From Lateolabrax maculatus (lineage: Eukaryota > Chordata > Actinopteri > Acropomatiformes > Lateolabracidae), in the NCBI GenBank assembly GCA_031216445.1, contig CM062196.1:69501-133500 (forward strand): 64,000 nt of DNA, written 5' to 3'. Both the position numbers and the translations under genes were made by a program. Positions 25,601-40,600 of this stretch are shown here, in pieces (within the stretch, counting starts at the first letter, position 1; each line of letters opens with the position of its first letter). A model generated the notes under the pieces. The model saw nothing but the letters and a program-made list of their open reading frames with translations. It made no database searches and was not told where the DNA came from.

Positions 25601-28600
25601 ATGCAGATGTTTCTATATGTGTGTGTGTGTGTCAGTGCTGCTGTTTGTGTTTCTGTCGGCTGGTTGGACTCAGTTTATTTTGGGTTTCAGTATCTTCAGC
25701 ATGCAGCTGCTGACGTCTCTGAAGCATAAAGAGCTTTTCTTCAGCCTCACAGATCTGCAGTCAGAGCTCAGAGTTGAACACTCACATTATCACTGATGTT
25801 TGACGGAAGCACAGAACAAAGTGAGCAGCAGAGCAGAGACACTTTCAGCTGGATGGAGGCTGAACTTCAGGCAGTGATGATGTTAAACTGAAAGGTATCT
25901 TCACAGTGTTTTATAGTACAGTAGTACAGTACAGTAGCACAGTATAGTACAGTATAATACAGTACAGTACAGTAGTACAGTACAGTAGCACAGTAAAGTA
26001 GTACAGTAAAGTAGTACAGTACAGTAGCACAGTAAAGTAGTACAGTACAGTAGCACAGTATAGTACAGTATAATACATTACAGTACAGTAAAGTGATGAT
26101 CAGCTGATAGATCCAGACTTCAACAACAACAGATAAAAATCCGGTCTGAAAATGTAAGACATGTTGCTGTAAACATTTTGAAACAAGATGATGATGTGAT
26201 GACCTGAACTAAACCGTGTGCAAAATGTCTCAGCACATGTATTTGGTTATGTAAAGAAAATTCATATCGGCTGATATATAAGTATCACGGTTTTTGAAAC
26301 TCTCTGTATCAGCTGGTTTTACCTTTAATTATACATTGCACAAATATGAGAGATTTAAGTTTAAGTTTAAGAGATTTAAGTACATTGCACAAATATGAGA
26401 GATTTAAGTTTGTTTCACGTTTTTTCTTTGATGACAGAAACTCATTTAAAACTATATTGTGCATCTAGGAACCTTTTTTGGTCTGCACTTTGTATTTCAA
26501 ACCTTTTTTGTGAGTAAGACTTTATTTTGTAACATTCTGGCATCTGGAGATCCATTTCTACAGTCTACCTGTAGGTGTACGGCTGGAAAACCTCTCTCGT
26601 TTTCTATTCGCACAAATGAGATCACACACAGAGAGCACATTTTTCATTAGGTTATGTTATAATGGATAAAACATTTTGACAATTAAATCTGAATCCATTT
26701 TACAGTCTAGATGAATACAAAGTCTTACATTTGGTTAAGTTTTGAGAACCTCAACATTTTTGTGGTTTTCAGAGCATCCTAGCTGTCAGTTAAGTGGTCC
26801 AAGATCTTTCGTAGCTCAGTTTGTCTGTATTAAACAGACAGACCTGGTGGAGGCGAATCAGCTGAGATGAAGGTGATCCAGTGTAATTTCTGGATTGGGC
26901 GGAGCAGTGATTATTTAAATGTTGGATGTGGACTGGTTGAAGTGCAGGTGGACCTGTTAGAGATGTAGGCGGACCAGTAGTGTCCAGCTGGCTGAAGGCC
27001 CATGTGATTGGGCAGAGCAGTGATTACCTAAATCTTGGATGTAAACAGCAGGCGGTGTAATGTATTCTGTGGTGGATGTGATGGATTTGGGCTGGGTCAG
27101 AGCCAGCAGGCAGCAGGACTCATTGATCTGTCTGTTCTCTTTAATCAGACGCAGAGACTCTGGATTCTGCTGAGCTTTTAGCAAGATGAAGCTTCAGACT
27201 GCTTTTAAAAAGTGAGCCACGACTCTGCAGACAGACTGCAAAGTGAATATAAACTAAATATAATCTGAATATAAACAGACGCTCAGCAAAGAGACGAGAC
27301 ATGAGGCTCACACTTACAAATGCATGTTCATCTGATGAAGTGGATGCGTGAATATGTGGTGAAGTTTGGGCTGAAGTAAATGGTTGGAACAAATCAAACA
27401 AATCAAAACAAAGGTAGCACATGGCTGAGAGCCAAGGGGGACGGCTGGTGGACAACTGATTAGAAATGCATTCTGGATTGACTGATGAGGTGCACTCAGT
27501 TACACTGGTGGACAGATTATAAGACAGTGGGGCCCTGAGCACAGACATGTAAAAGGCCCCCAGTCATAGGAGCAAGACCCCCAGACTTAAAGATACACAA
27601 AACTTGTGTTTGTGTTTGGGAGGAAAAAAACATACATATTCAGATTGGTGTAATGTTGATCTTTAGGGCCACTGGACCTCCACAAGGTTTCCTCCCCCCC
27701 CCGGCCGCATCTCTCCAAATCTGAGAAACCAATCCTAGTTGCCGACCTGAAGCCAGCCAACAAGAGCCTCTATTTGTCACGGAGGGAGACTCGTGTCCCG
27801 AGCTTGGTTGCCTCTTACCTTCGCCTCTTCTGCCAATCCTGCGGGCTCCCAACAGAGCGTTACACCAGTTATTCTCTTACGCATAGGAGCAACAACAACT
27901 GCAGCTTCCATGACCCTGTCTCAGTACTAAGGCTATGGGCTGACGATCTTCATCTGTCTATGAACGTTACCTCCGGTCCGAGGCTCAGCCATCCTCGACA
28001 CTCAAAAAAAAAAAAGCTTCCATGTAAGTGCATGGAAGCTCAGAGCGGTTTTTGCCTGGTGCAGTCGTTTTGGGGGTCTTCTTACCATACCTTTCTTTCT
28101 GAAATGCATTATTTGAGTATAACTCTGATTTATTGCTAATCTCCATTTATAACACAGCAAACTAACCACATTTAGCATACTCTGTAGACTCAGCCAGTAA
28201 AAGTATATCATCTGCGTGTAATAAAATACCTAGTTTGAATCTGTAAAGCTAAGTCATTCACATATAATGCAAAAAGAGTTGGAAAAAGAATATCTATCGA
28301 ACCTGTCAGTAGACATATCATTGATCTCAACACAGGCAACTCGGAAGCAACACAGGGTCTGGACTGCTTTATAAAATCTACCATCCACCCCCTTGTCCGT
28401 AAGTTTAAAGCAAGCAAATCTCCATTACTCTGGTCAAATGCCTTTGTCAATTCAAGTTCTAACCATAGTTGATACTGAATGTATATGCTCGATACAGGCT
28501 TGTTTCTTTCGAAATCCATTTTGCTCATCAACAAGATACTGTCCCATTTCCAAATACTGTGTGAGCCTGTTCAATATATTAGAATACAGTGTGTAAGATG

Positions 28601-31600
28601 TACTAAGAAGGCTGATACCCCTATAATTAAGGGGTATTCTGGGGTCATTCTTTGATGACTTTGCAACTAACTCCCTAACCCTTTATAATGGACTTGTACC
28701 ATGCTCACTGGATTATACCACATTCAAATCATGTCTTAGATCTAAGATAAAAGACAGATTTGGGTCAACAGTGATGCCAAGGTATTTAAACTCAGACACG
28801 ATCTGTCGTTCTTTTTCCAGAGACTGTGATGTCTGGATCCTGTGATGAGGTTGGTCTTTTTGTGCTGACTGTTTTTGTAACGTTAAGCTGAAGGCTGGAT
28901 TGAACTAGCCACATGATAACTTGGACCATTAGTGCAGATAGTTTTTATGCTGCTTCATCTTTGTTTTTTGCCATGTACATAGACAACCGTATAGTCAGCG
29001 TACATCTGGACATCACAGTCAGGGCAAACTGATGGTAGATCATCTATGGACAGGATAAACATGAGTCAGCCTAGAACAGACCCTTGCGGGCACCGGTATT
29101 GGAATCGGAATCGGAATTGGGTTTATTGCCAAGTAGGTTTTCACATACAAGGAATTTGCTGTGGTGTATTGGTGCGTAACAAGTACAGACAATTACAGAC
29201 AAGTACAGACAAGACAAGTAGTGCAAAGTGCAAGGGTATGCATAAGTGTCGTATTTTAAAGTACTACAGTGCTAGTGCTAAGTAAGTATAATTTACAGTA
29301 CAGAATATGAACAGAAAATTACTAAATATGTGCTATGTGTCTTTTGTAGATGATAATGAATAATGAATAATGAATAATGTGCGTTAATGTAATGCATTTC
29401 GCCGGGGGTCTGTGCGTTAATGTAACGCATTTCGCCGGGGGTCTGTGCGTTAATGTAATGCGTAGTGTCTGTTTGGGGATAAGGGTCCGTGTCAGTGGGG
29501 GTCCCAGGCCTTGTTGATCAGGCCAGCTGCAGACGGGAAGAAACTGTTCTTGTGGCGAGAGGTTTTGGTCCTGATGGACCGCAGCCTCCTGCCAGAGGGG
29601 AGAGTCTCGTACAGTTTGTGTCCAGGGTGAGAAGGGTCGGCTACAATCTTCCCTGCACGCCTCCTGGTCCTGGAGGTGTGCAGGTCCTGGAGAGATGGTA
29701 GATTGCAGCCAATCACCCTCTCTGTGGAGCGAATGATACTCTGCAGTCGGCCCTTGTCCTTGGCAGTAGCAGCAGCGTACCAGACAGTGATGGAGGAGGT
29801 GAGGATGGACTCGATGATGGCAGTGTAGAAGTGCACCATCATCGTCTTCGGCAGGTTGAACTTCTTCAGCTGCCGCAGAAAGTACATCCTCTGCTGGGCT
29901 TTCTTGGTCATGGAGCTGATGTTCAGCTCCTACTTGAGGTCCTGGGAGATGATGGAGCCCAGGAAGCGGACGGACTCCACAGTGTTGACTAGGGAGTCTC
30001 TCAGGGTGATGGGGGTGAGTGGGGCTGGGTTCTTTCTGTAGTCCACAACCATCTCCACTGTCTTGAGAGCGTTGAGCTCCAAGTTGTTCTGGCTGCACCA
30101 GGTCACCAGGTGGTCAATCTACTACCTGTAGGCAGACTCATCCCCACCAGAGATAAGCCCGATGAGGGTGGTGTCATCTGCAAACTTCAGGAGCTTGACA
30201 GACTGGTGGCTGGAGGTGCAGCTGTTGGTGTACAAGGAGAAGAGTAGAGGGGAGAGAACGCAGCCTTGAGGGGAACTGGTGCTGATGGTGCTGGAGTCAG
30301 AGACGTGTTTCCCAGCTTCACATGCTGCCTCCTGTCGGACAGGAAGTCTGTGATCCACCTGCAGGTGGAGTCAGGCACGCTCAGCTGGGAGAGCTTGTCC
30401 TGCAGCAGAGCCGGGATGATGGTGTTGAAGGCAGAGCTGAAATCCACAAACAGGATCCTGGCGTAGGTTACCGCGGAGTCCAGATGCTGAAGGATGAAGT
30501 GGAGGGTCAAGTTGACTGCATCATCTACAGACCTGTTGGCTCTGTAGGTGAACTGCAGGGGGTCCAGGAGCGGGTCAGTGATGGATTTGAGGTGGGACAG
30601 CACAAGGCGCTCAAATGACTTTATTACCACAGAGGTCAGGGCGACGGGTCTGTAGTCATTAAGTCCTGTGGCCCTTGGCTTCTTGGGAACAGGGATGATG
30701 GTGGAAGTCTTGAACCAGGCTGGTACGTGGCATGCCTCCAGTGAGGTGTTAAAGATATCAGTGAATATCGGAGACAGCTGATCAGCAAAGTGCTTCAGGG
30801 TGGATGGAGAGACCAAGTCTGGCCCGGCTGCTTTTCGGGGGTTCTGTCTCTTAAAGAGTCTGTTAACGTCCCTCTCCAGGATTGAGAGAGGTGTCACTGT
30901 GGAGGGGGAGGAGGGGGCCTCTGAGGTGTGAAGTTGTGGAGAGGCCATGGAGTCACGGGGGATGGTGTCAGGACTGTCCCATTGTCTTTGGAAACGACAG
31001 TAGAAGTCATTCAGGTTGTTGGCCAGGTGCAAGTCGTGAGCAGAGTGGGGGGCTCTGGGTTTGTAGTTGGTGATCTGCCTGAGCCCCTTCCAGACAGAAG
31101 CAGAGTCGTTGGCTGAGAACTGTTGTTGGAGTTTCTCAGAGTACAGACGTTTAGCTCCTCTCACCTCCTTGTTAAACCTGTACTTGGCCTCTTTGAACCT
31201 GCCTCTGTCTCCACTCCTGAATGCTTCCTCCTTTTGCAACCATAGCTGTCTGAGTTTGGCTGTGAACCAGGGTTTGTCGTTGTTGTAACTGGTGCGTGAT
31301 GGTACACAGCTGTCCTCACAGAAGCTGATGTAGGATGTCACAGCCTCTGTGAACTCATCCAGACTGTTGGTGGCAGTCCTGAAAACATCCCAGTCACTAC
31401 AGTCCAAGCACGCCTGAAGATCCTCCACAGCCTCACTGGTCCACTGTTTCGATGTCCTCGCCACAGGTTTGCAGAGCTTTAACTTCTGCCTGTATGCAGG
31501 AATCAGGTGGACCATGATGTGGTCAGAGTTTCCCAGTGGAGCTCGGGGGACGGCATGGTAGGCCCTGCTGACTGTGGTGTAACAGTGATCCAACGTGATC

Positions 31601-34600
31601 TCCTCTCTGGTGGGGCACTTAATAAACTGTCGGTATTTGGGGAGTTCATGTGTTAGATTTCCTTTGTTAAAGTCCCCAAGGACAATAACTCAGTATCTGG
31701 TCAGCGAGCGTGCGCTGGGCCTCCTGCACGTTGACGTGCAGCGGGATGTAAACACCGACCAGAATGAACAAAGCGAACTCACGGGGGAGTAGAAAGGTTT
31801 GCAGTTGATAATAAATGATTCCAGATCAGGAGAACAGTGTTGCAGCATCACTGTCACGTCATTACACCAGCCACTGTTGGTATAAAAACAGATTCCTCTA
31901 CCTTTCGTCTTGCCGGAAAGTTCCATGTGGCGATCCGCTCTGTGGAGTTGGAAACCCACCAGCTGCAGCGCAGAGTCCTGGATCGATCTGCACAGCCACG
32001 TCTCCGTGAAGCACAGAACGGAAGATGTAGAAAAGTCTCTGTTTCCCCCACCAGTAGCTGAAGCTCGTCCAGTTTGTTGCACAGTGAACGCACTTTGGAA
32101 AGAAACATTCCCGGCAGCGGTGTGCGAAATCCGCGTTGGCGCGTCGGCGGATCCTCCGGCGTTTCGCTGTGTGGACAAAGGTGAGGGCACCTTTGACCAG
32201 AATGTCCAGTAATTCCACGGATGAAGTGATGAAAGTGGTAATTAAATCCACAGGGTTTGTAGCCCTGATGTTCATGAGCTCTTCTCTGGTGAAAGAGCTC
32301 CCGGTGCTGCAGCAAAACACGGTGTTTACACACAAAACAAGAAAAAATAACGCACCAACACACCGAGGCGACCGTCTGCGGCGCCATCCTAGAGGACTTG
32401 ATATCAAGTCCTAGAGGACTTGATTGCAGCTGAGTCTCTGTGGAGTGTTTTGCTCTAAAGCCAAACTGCATACGGCGTAGGGAGATGGGGCTGTTGTTAT
32501 GATGTAAGATGAGCTGTTCAGATACCCATTTCTCAGCGATCTGAGAAATGAAAGGCAATATACTAATGGGCCTATAATTACAAACAACTTTATGACCACC
32601 AGCTTTGAAGATGGGTGTCACTTTAGCTGGTTTATATTTCCAACATGATTTCATTAGCAGGGTTTATTCTGCCATTTAGGACACAACATTTAGAGTTCCT
32701 AAGAAATTCAAGGAGTGATTCCCCATGGCTGTTTATGCTGAGTTCTCTAGCCACTCAAGATGAGACATTTTCAATATCCCCTGTACACTCGTCTCCCCAA
32801 GAAGTCCTTTCCGGCAGGTATGTCCTGAAGAAAGGTTTTAAAGTTGAGCTCAAGGATCAAATCAGTATAAGACTTGGCTGATCTCAGATAAACCTTTTTA
32901 AACCAGTTATTATTCTTCAGCTTTTGTTTAAGCAGCCACCTTATCCTCCACTGCACTGAAGGCGGCCACCACTCCTGGGCCGGGATCTGCGTCCTGTGGC
33001 ACATTTGAATTGATTTTTCAGCCATAGTTAACAGTAACCTTATAGTGTATCACGTAAATTTAGTTACCACATTTCATTAATGTTTATCTACTAGAAATCT
33101 TTTTGTAGCTTGCCTTTCTTAAAAATAAAAGAAAAAATTGTTGGAGGGAAAATACAAACTTTGTATTTATTTGTTTTGTTTTCATTCGCTCTGTAAAACA
33201 TAACAGGTATATTTTTCAAGACATCATCCAAGTGACATTACAAAAAACATCATTAATATCTTCCGTTCAATTTCACATTTTGATTTATTTTTAGTAGTAA
33301 GTCTCTTGATATACACTGTTATGTTTTAAACAGTGAATCTGTTTAATCAGATCTTAGATCAGCTGAATTTTAATAGAATGTCTTGATGTCAGTCAGACTC
33401 GGCATTCAGCTGCTGCTTGTTACAGATTTGTGGGTTTGTTCGATATAAACTCTGTCTATGTTTTCTGTCGTCTCCTCCTGGGACACTTTCTGGTTGCCAG
33501 CCACGATGCGTTCAGGGTCCTCGGGACAAAGAAAGCTAGCTGCTGAGTCGTGCTGATAAAACACATCACAGCACTTCTGTTGTTGGGAGAACATGAGCTG
33601 AGCCTCTGAGCCCGAACAGGACACCAGGGAGACTGCAGGTCTTTGTCCTCGGCGTGTTTAGAATCCAAACCTCCATCCTTGTCAGGATCCAGGTCATCAG
33701 TCAGTCTCTGAGGGGGTTGGATCAGAACGTCAACGCTCAGAACACGCAACTAAAACCCTGATCGATATTTCATCATCAGAGAGAGAGAGAGGAAGGTCAG
33801 AGGGCTCAAATCATCATCATCCCCAGCTTTATTGAAACTCTGCAGAGTGTCACACTCAAGACTCATTAGTTTCAGTTTTTCAATTGTTTCTCAGGGTTTT
33901 AGCTCAGATGAAAGCTGCTGTTTGTTCAATGAAAGACAGAATGAAACATGAACAAAAACAGTTCACCATAAAAACCTGATTCGGACTCACACAACAGTTT
34001 TCCTTCGTTCATTAAATATCTGTTGATCTCACAGGCAGCTTGTCCTTATTCTATGGAACACATTGGATTTTGGTTAATATATGATTCTAAAAAGGAAACA
34101 ATTCAAACTTCATTCAGGACACTTAAATCAAAGTTATTTACTATTAATCTTAACAGGATATGTATTTTATTTTGGCGATGTGGCTTTGATCATATGATGA
34201 ATGTAACTAAACATGTTGACGAATAAATGTTTTAGTAGGTGTTGGATTTTTGTCCCGGTTCCAAATATCTGATCAGTGAAACAATTGGATTATCAACACG
34301 ACAAAGCAGAAACCCAAAAGCTCCTAATGGGCTCCTAAAGCTCCAGTTCACTGAAGTTAACTTGAATAAGTGCAAATGTGATTATTTGTGATCTTCCGCC
34401 GAAGTCGATCCTGCATCACTATCAGGTCCTGTGTTACTATGAGGTTGTATCAATATCATGTCCTCCATCGCTATCAGGTCTGGTTTTATTGGACTTCCTG
34501 GGAACATCGAGACATCAGTAGGAGGGTGTCAGTAGGGACCCAATGGCACATTTTTGTCCTGGGGCCCCTGACAATTTAATTGGGCCCCTGACGGCCAGCT

Positions 34601-37600
34601 GTTTCCTTTGACGCAATATTTTTTGTTTGCAGCTGTTGAATTACAGAATAAATGACTCTGAAATACAATATCATCGACACATTTCATAAACTGCTCCAAA
34701 CATCCTCTGGTCAGTCGCTGCTGATTGGTTAGAGCAAAGTAATCTCCCTCCAATCAAAAAACGCGGACATGAAACACAGGTGACTCTGAAGAATGAAAGG
34801 ACATGAAGTTGTATGGATGTTCTGTCTTGTGATCAGGGTTATTTTGGTTTGGAATCAAAGATTTGTCGTCTCTGACTGATAAGATAAACCTTTAGATTTG
34901 AATGACTCCATCTTCTTTCCTCTTGCGCCCCCCTCAGACTCAGCAACAGATAAACCATCAGCATGATGTATGCAGCAGTTTTCAGTGTGTTAGTGATGAA
35001 GAGAAAATTAGTATCTCTGGACTGACTGGTTTTACTGGGTGGTGGGGTACTTGCTGGTTGATGGTTCAGAGTAATGAGAGCACATTACAGCAAACTGCTT
35101 GTTAATATTTAAAGACAGCGAAGCAGTCTGCTGTCAGCTCACATTATTACAGAAAAGTAACCAAGTTTCTGCTCCAAGCTCACATTAATGATGTCCAACA
35201 TGATGGATGGGAAACTCCTTATAAAAACTGATTATATAACACTAGAGTCACTGAGAGCTTCTTTACTGCTGAACCCAGGACAAACAGAACCAGGATCAGC
35301 TTTATTGGCCATGTACTAAAAAACACAACAAAGCAAGACAAAGGTAAACATACACATTTGTATACACACTATGTGCAGATATACATATGTATAAAAAAGT
35401 ATACAGTAAACCCTTGTTTTTCGCGGGGGTTACGTTCCAAAAAGAACCCGTGATAGGCAAAATCCGTGAAGTAGAAACCTTTATTTTTTTTACAATTATT
35501 ATACAATTAAATACTCTCTTATACATTGAAAAGAAAGAACAAACCATTTTACAGGCTCAAGCATTTGTTTCACAAATAAAAGTACTTTAGAAACGTTTTT
35601 TTCAACAAATAACTTCTGTACTGTACTGTCTTTTTGCATCCTTATTAAAACTTATTGCTGCTGTCGTCCTTATGTTTTTTTCTTCCTTCTTTATGGAACG
35701 AACGGAAGATTCATTAATTCCGTAATGCCGACCTACAGCCGCATAGCTTTTACCTTCCCTTAGCATGTCCAGAAGTTTAACTTTATCTGCGATAGACAGC
35801 ATCTTCCGCTGCCTTTTGGGCCCTGCCGCAGGTGCTTTTGTCGGTCCAGAGCGTTTTGTCGACATTATGGAGTTTAGAGAAACTCGAAATTGCAAGAGAA
35901 TTTGCACGTACGTAATGTAAATTTGGCAAGCTGTTTTACGTACGTGTACATTTTAAACTGCAACGTTATTGACGCACAGGTAGAGAAGAAGCGGAGTGAC
36001 TTTTTAGCCAATCAGAATGCAGAACACAATGCACGATGCAAATCCGTGAAGTAGCGAAACCGTGGAAAGCCCGGGTTCTTAGCAGGGCCCTTAATATTTG
36101 GGATGAGGGGCCCGAGCACTGGCTGGACTTGATTTCGGAGGTGCTCAGGGCTGATGATAAGCACCTCTTGTTTTGTGACATCTAGTCTCTTATATCAGCT
36201 TAGCAGCTCTGTAGTTTGGCCAGCTTGTTGCAAAAGATTTATTTGATAGATATAAATGCGGGGGATAATGAAAGGATATAATAGTGCAATAGTGCACAGT
36301 CACGTCAAGTCAAGTCATGTCCATATTATTTGTAAAGCGCCAAATCATCACAAAAGTTCTCTCAGGACTCTTTCCACACAGAGCAGGTCCAGACCGACTC
36401 TTTAAATATTATTAGAGACCCAACAGTTCCACCATGAGCAGCACTTGGTGACAGTGGAAGGAAAAACTCCCTTTAACAGGTAGAAACCTGGAGCAGAACC
36501 AGGCTCTGGGTGGGCGGCCATCTGCCTCCACCCAGTTGGGTTGAAAGGGGAAGAGAGAGGGGGAGAGGGGGGAGAGAGGGGGAGGACAGACAACATAATA
36601 ATCAGACTAATAATAATCAGTGCAGCAGTGAGTGTGGAGCAGGAACATGGGGGCAGTAGACGGCCTGCAGTCACAGATCCAGACTCTACAGCTCCAGAGG
36701 CACAAACACCTGCAGGAAGAAAGAAAGCTCCAAACTACAGGAAGAGGTGGAGTTAGTAACATGCAGTAATGGGATAAGAATGCGTATCACCATGTATGAC
36801 TAATATAGTGTTAGAGGAAACACAAAACAATGGATTTTATTTATTATCGTTATTTCAAATCGATCTAATAGTTTATTTAACTACCCATTTGTATGTTGAA
36901 ACTTAGCACTTTAGTGTATTTTTTGTCTTTACATGTATGAGCATTTTACATGGCTTTTATTTTCATTTTTGATAAATTTTGTATGTGTGTAAAAATCATA
37001 ATAAAAAAAGTAATATTAATGTGATTAGAGAGAAACAGATCTAATGTTTCACCACAGACTTTTACTTATGAAGTCACTTGTAAGTCATCCTGTTTCTTCA
37101 GTAGATATTTTTGTATTTGAACTCAAGTAATTTCTTTGGATTTATTTTTTACTTGAGCACTTGTTTTTACAAAGTAACAGTACTTTATATATGAGCACAG
37201 TACCTCTGATTCATCAACCTGCTCAGGTCAGATCAGTCACATGTGACACATTGAATCTGTCTGTCAGTTGGTTTTCTTTTCTTCCAGATGATGATTGTAA
37301 ATTAATTCATGTTAATGTATCAGGATCTTTTTATCTTCTATTATATTTTCTTCTTTATATTTTATTCACACTTTATGAAACCATCTTCTTACATTCTGTT
37401 TCTGTGCTTTGATCTCGTTTCTGTTTTATTGATTCACTTTGTTCCTCAGTGTAGACGCACAAACAGAAACACTACTTTGATTTATTTGTAAAAGTCTGTG
37501 AAATGACAAAACATTTAGTTTGTCACTTTTTCTTTATTGTCTTATTGTTTATTGTTCAGGTTTAGTTCTGGAAACTGACCCTGGATCAGCTCTCAGTTAC

Positions 37601-40600
37601 ATGGACACTATCCTGCTAAATGAAATGTTTCCTTCTTCATGTCTCAGGAGTTTATTAAACTTCTTTCAGAGAATTATGAAGCTGTTGAGAGTAAGAACCA
37701 GATTTGTTTAACGTAGTTTTTTCTGGCTTTAGATCCCCATTAGCTACTGTACCAACTACAGTAGCTACTCTTCTGGTTGTCCACATACTGTATTTATAGT
37801 TCAATACGTCAATGAAGCATTTAACAGACTGATATCTTATGTTTTTCAGACAGTAAATTAAAAAAATTAACGGCATAAAATGTTGCACAAGTTGAATCTC
37901 TTACTTTTCCACCAGATTAAAACTTTACGTGACTTTACAGGCCAAATCATCCAAGATACAAAACCAATAAATCAACAAATAAATGATCCAAGTGGACTAT
38001 AAGTGGGCGCTATAATAAAGGCAGAATCAGAATCAGGGTTTATTGCCATGTAGGTTTTCACATACAACGAACTTGCCGTGGTGTGTTGGTGCATAACAAT
38101 AAAACTTAGAGGAATAAGAAAGTAGGAGTAGGAGACAAGTTGCAAAAGTCAACGTAAGCATAAATATAAAATAGGAATAGAAATATTTACAATACATAAT
38201 ATGAAAAAATATTAATAAATATGTGCAATATATATGTGCAACAGTTAAGAATATGATGTGTTTTCCACAGGTGTGCGTTAATGTAACGCATTACAGCGGG
38301 GGTGCTGTACGTTAATGTAATGCGTAGTGTCTGTTTGGGGATAAGGGTCCGTGTCAGTGGGGGTCCCGGGCCTTGTTGATCAGGCCAGCTGCAGACGGGA
38401 AGAAACTGTTCTTGTGGCGAGAGGTTTTGGTCCTGATGGACCGCAGCCTCCTGTCAGAGGGGAGAGTGTCAAACAGTTTGTGTCCAGGGTGGGAAGGGTC
38501 GGCCACAATCTTCCCTGCACGCCTCCTGGTCCTGGAGGTGTGCAGGTCCTGGAGACGTGCAGGTCCTGGAGGGATGGTAGATTGCAGCCAATCACCCTCT
38601 CTGCAGATCTAATGATATGCTGATGTTCAGCTCCTGCTAGAGGTCCTGGGAGATGATGGAGCCCAGGAAGCGGACGGACTCCACAGTGTTGACTGGGGAG
38701 TCTCTCAGGGTGATGGGGGTGAGTGGGGCTGGGTCCTTCCTGAAGTCCACAACCATCTCCACTGTCTTGAGAGCGTTGAGCTCCAAGTTGTTCTGGCTGC
38801 ACCAGGTCACCAGGTGGTCAATCTCCCACCTGTAGGCAGACTCATCCCCACCAGAGATGAGCCCGATGAGGGTGGTGTCATCTGCAAACTTCAGGAGCTT
38901 GACAGACTGGAGACTGGAGGTGCAGCTGTTGGTGTACAGGGAGAAGAGTAGAGGGGAAAGAACGCAGCCTTGAGGGGAACCGGTGCTGATGGTCCTGGAG
39001 TCAGAGACAAGTTTCCTCAGCTTCACGTGCTGCCTCCTGTCGGACAGGAAGTCTGTGATCCACCTGCAGGTGGAGTCAGGCACGCTCAGCTGGGAGAGCT
39101 TGTCCTGCAGCAGAGCTGGGATGATGACATACAGACACACGTACATATATATAACATACATATATATGCGTATATAAATCAGGCGACCAACTCAGGCCAC
39201 TTTGAAGATGCGCTCTTATGTGAACATTTTTTCACTTTTACTACATTATTATACATTATATTATTATTATGTGTTCGCATCGAAGCATATCTTGTTGCTG
39301 TTTTATGTAACCTTGATTTAAGATGGACTGTCTAACGGATATCGATGGTGTATGCTGTGACTTGTATGCTTCTCTTCCTTTTTCTGTACTATATGAGTTC
39401 TGTCTTGTGGAATTGTTTGTGCTGCTGTCTTGAAATGAAACAATAAGACATTTGTTGAACTAGCTCTTGTGAAGTAGTTCAGGATCCAAATTCAGGATCC
39501 AAACTACATTAGTGTGTTTTCTGTTTGAGAGGTTTAAGAACAACTGGAAGTGATGCTTGGACTCGGAGGATTATTGTTCTGGGTTGAAGTAGACGGCGAC
39601 ACTTTAAAAACAAACCTTTTAAAAATCAGTTCTGCTTCAGTCAGTGATTTCCTACAATTCCCAGGATGCCATGCGACCGACCGGGGGTGGACTGGTTAAA
39701 TTCAGCTGTGGGAGCAGAAACAGTCGGTTCAGTAACAAAGAGTCAGCTGCTTTTTATTTTCTCCTCAGGAAACGTTTCCTGCTTCAGTCTGCAGAAACAT
39801 GTTTTATAATAAAAGTTCCTCTGTGAACAGGAATGTTTATATAACAGGCTGCTTGTCTTCATCTCCTCATCCTCCTCATCCTCTGACTGTGTTTGTGTTG
39901 TTTAACCTTCTGACACACGTGATTGGTGGATGTGTCTGTGATGTCAGAATGTAGTCTTCCTTCAGATTGTCAGGTGGTGTGATTAAGAGACGGAAAGCCC
40001 TGATGGGAAATTTACCTGAATTCTCCTGTGGATAAAAGCAGCTTTCTTCTTCTTTTTCTTTGGTTAAAACATCCCAATCTACTTCAAACATTGAAAACAT
40101 AAGCTCATCTGCAGCTTTATTGTTATTCTGTGACCTTGACACTTCCTGGATTTAACAGAATTGGAATGAAGTAAAAGGGAGAGAAGTGTTGTAAAGTAAA
40201 GCTGAAGGACGTGAAGAGGTGAAGTACCGTGATGCGACATGACCTGCAGGGATTTCATATGACATACAGAAGCAAAGTGACCTGGAGACCTGCAGTGGAC
40301 TGAAAGGGAGTAAAGCGGAGTGACGTAAAGTAAGGCTATATGACGTAAAGTGAGGTAAAGTAAAGTGGAGTGTAGTAAAAGGGATTGAAGATTGAAAGTA
40401 TAATAGAACAGTGAAGTAAAGTGAAGTGTTGATCTGCGGCTGTCAGACGTCCCATCTGGCAACAGTATTCAGATATTTCTCCTCCGCCAGGTTTGATGCT
40501 TTAAATCCTTAAAGAACCGGCTGTCAAAGCGTCGTCACGGTGATGGCCGATGTGTCCTGCATCACTGCAACAACAGAGAGCATCCCTTTGATCCCTAATC

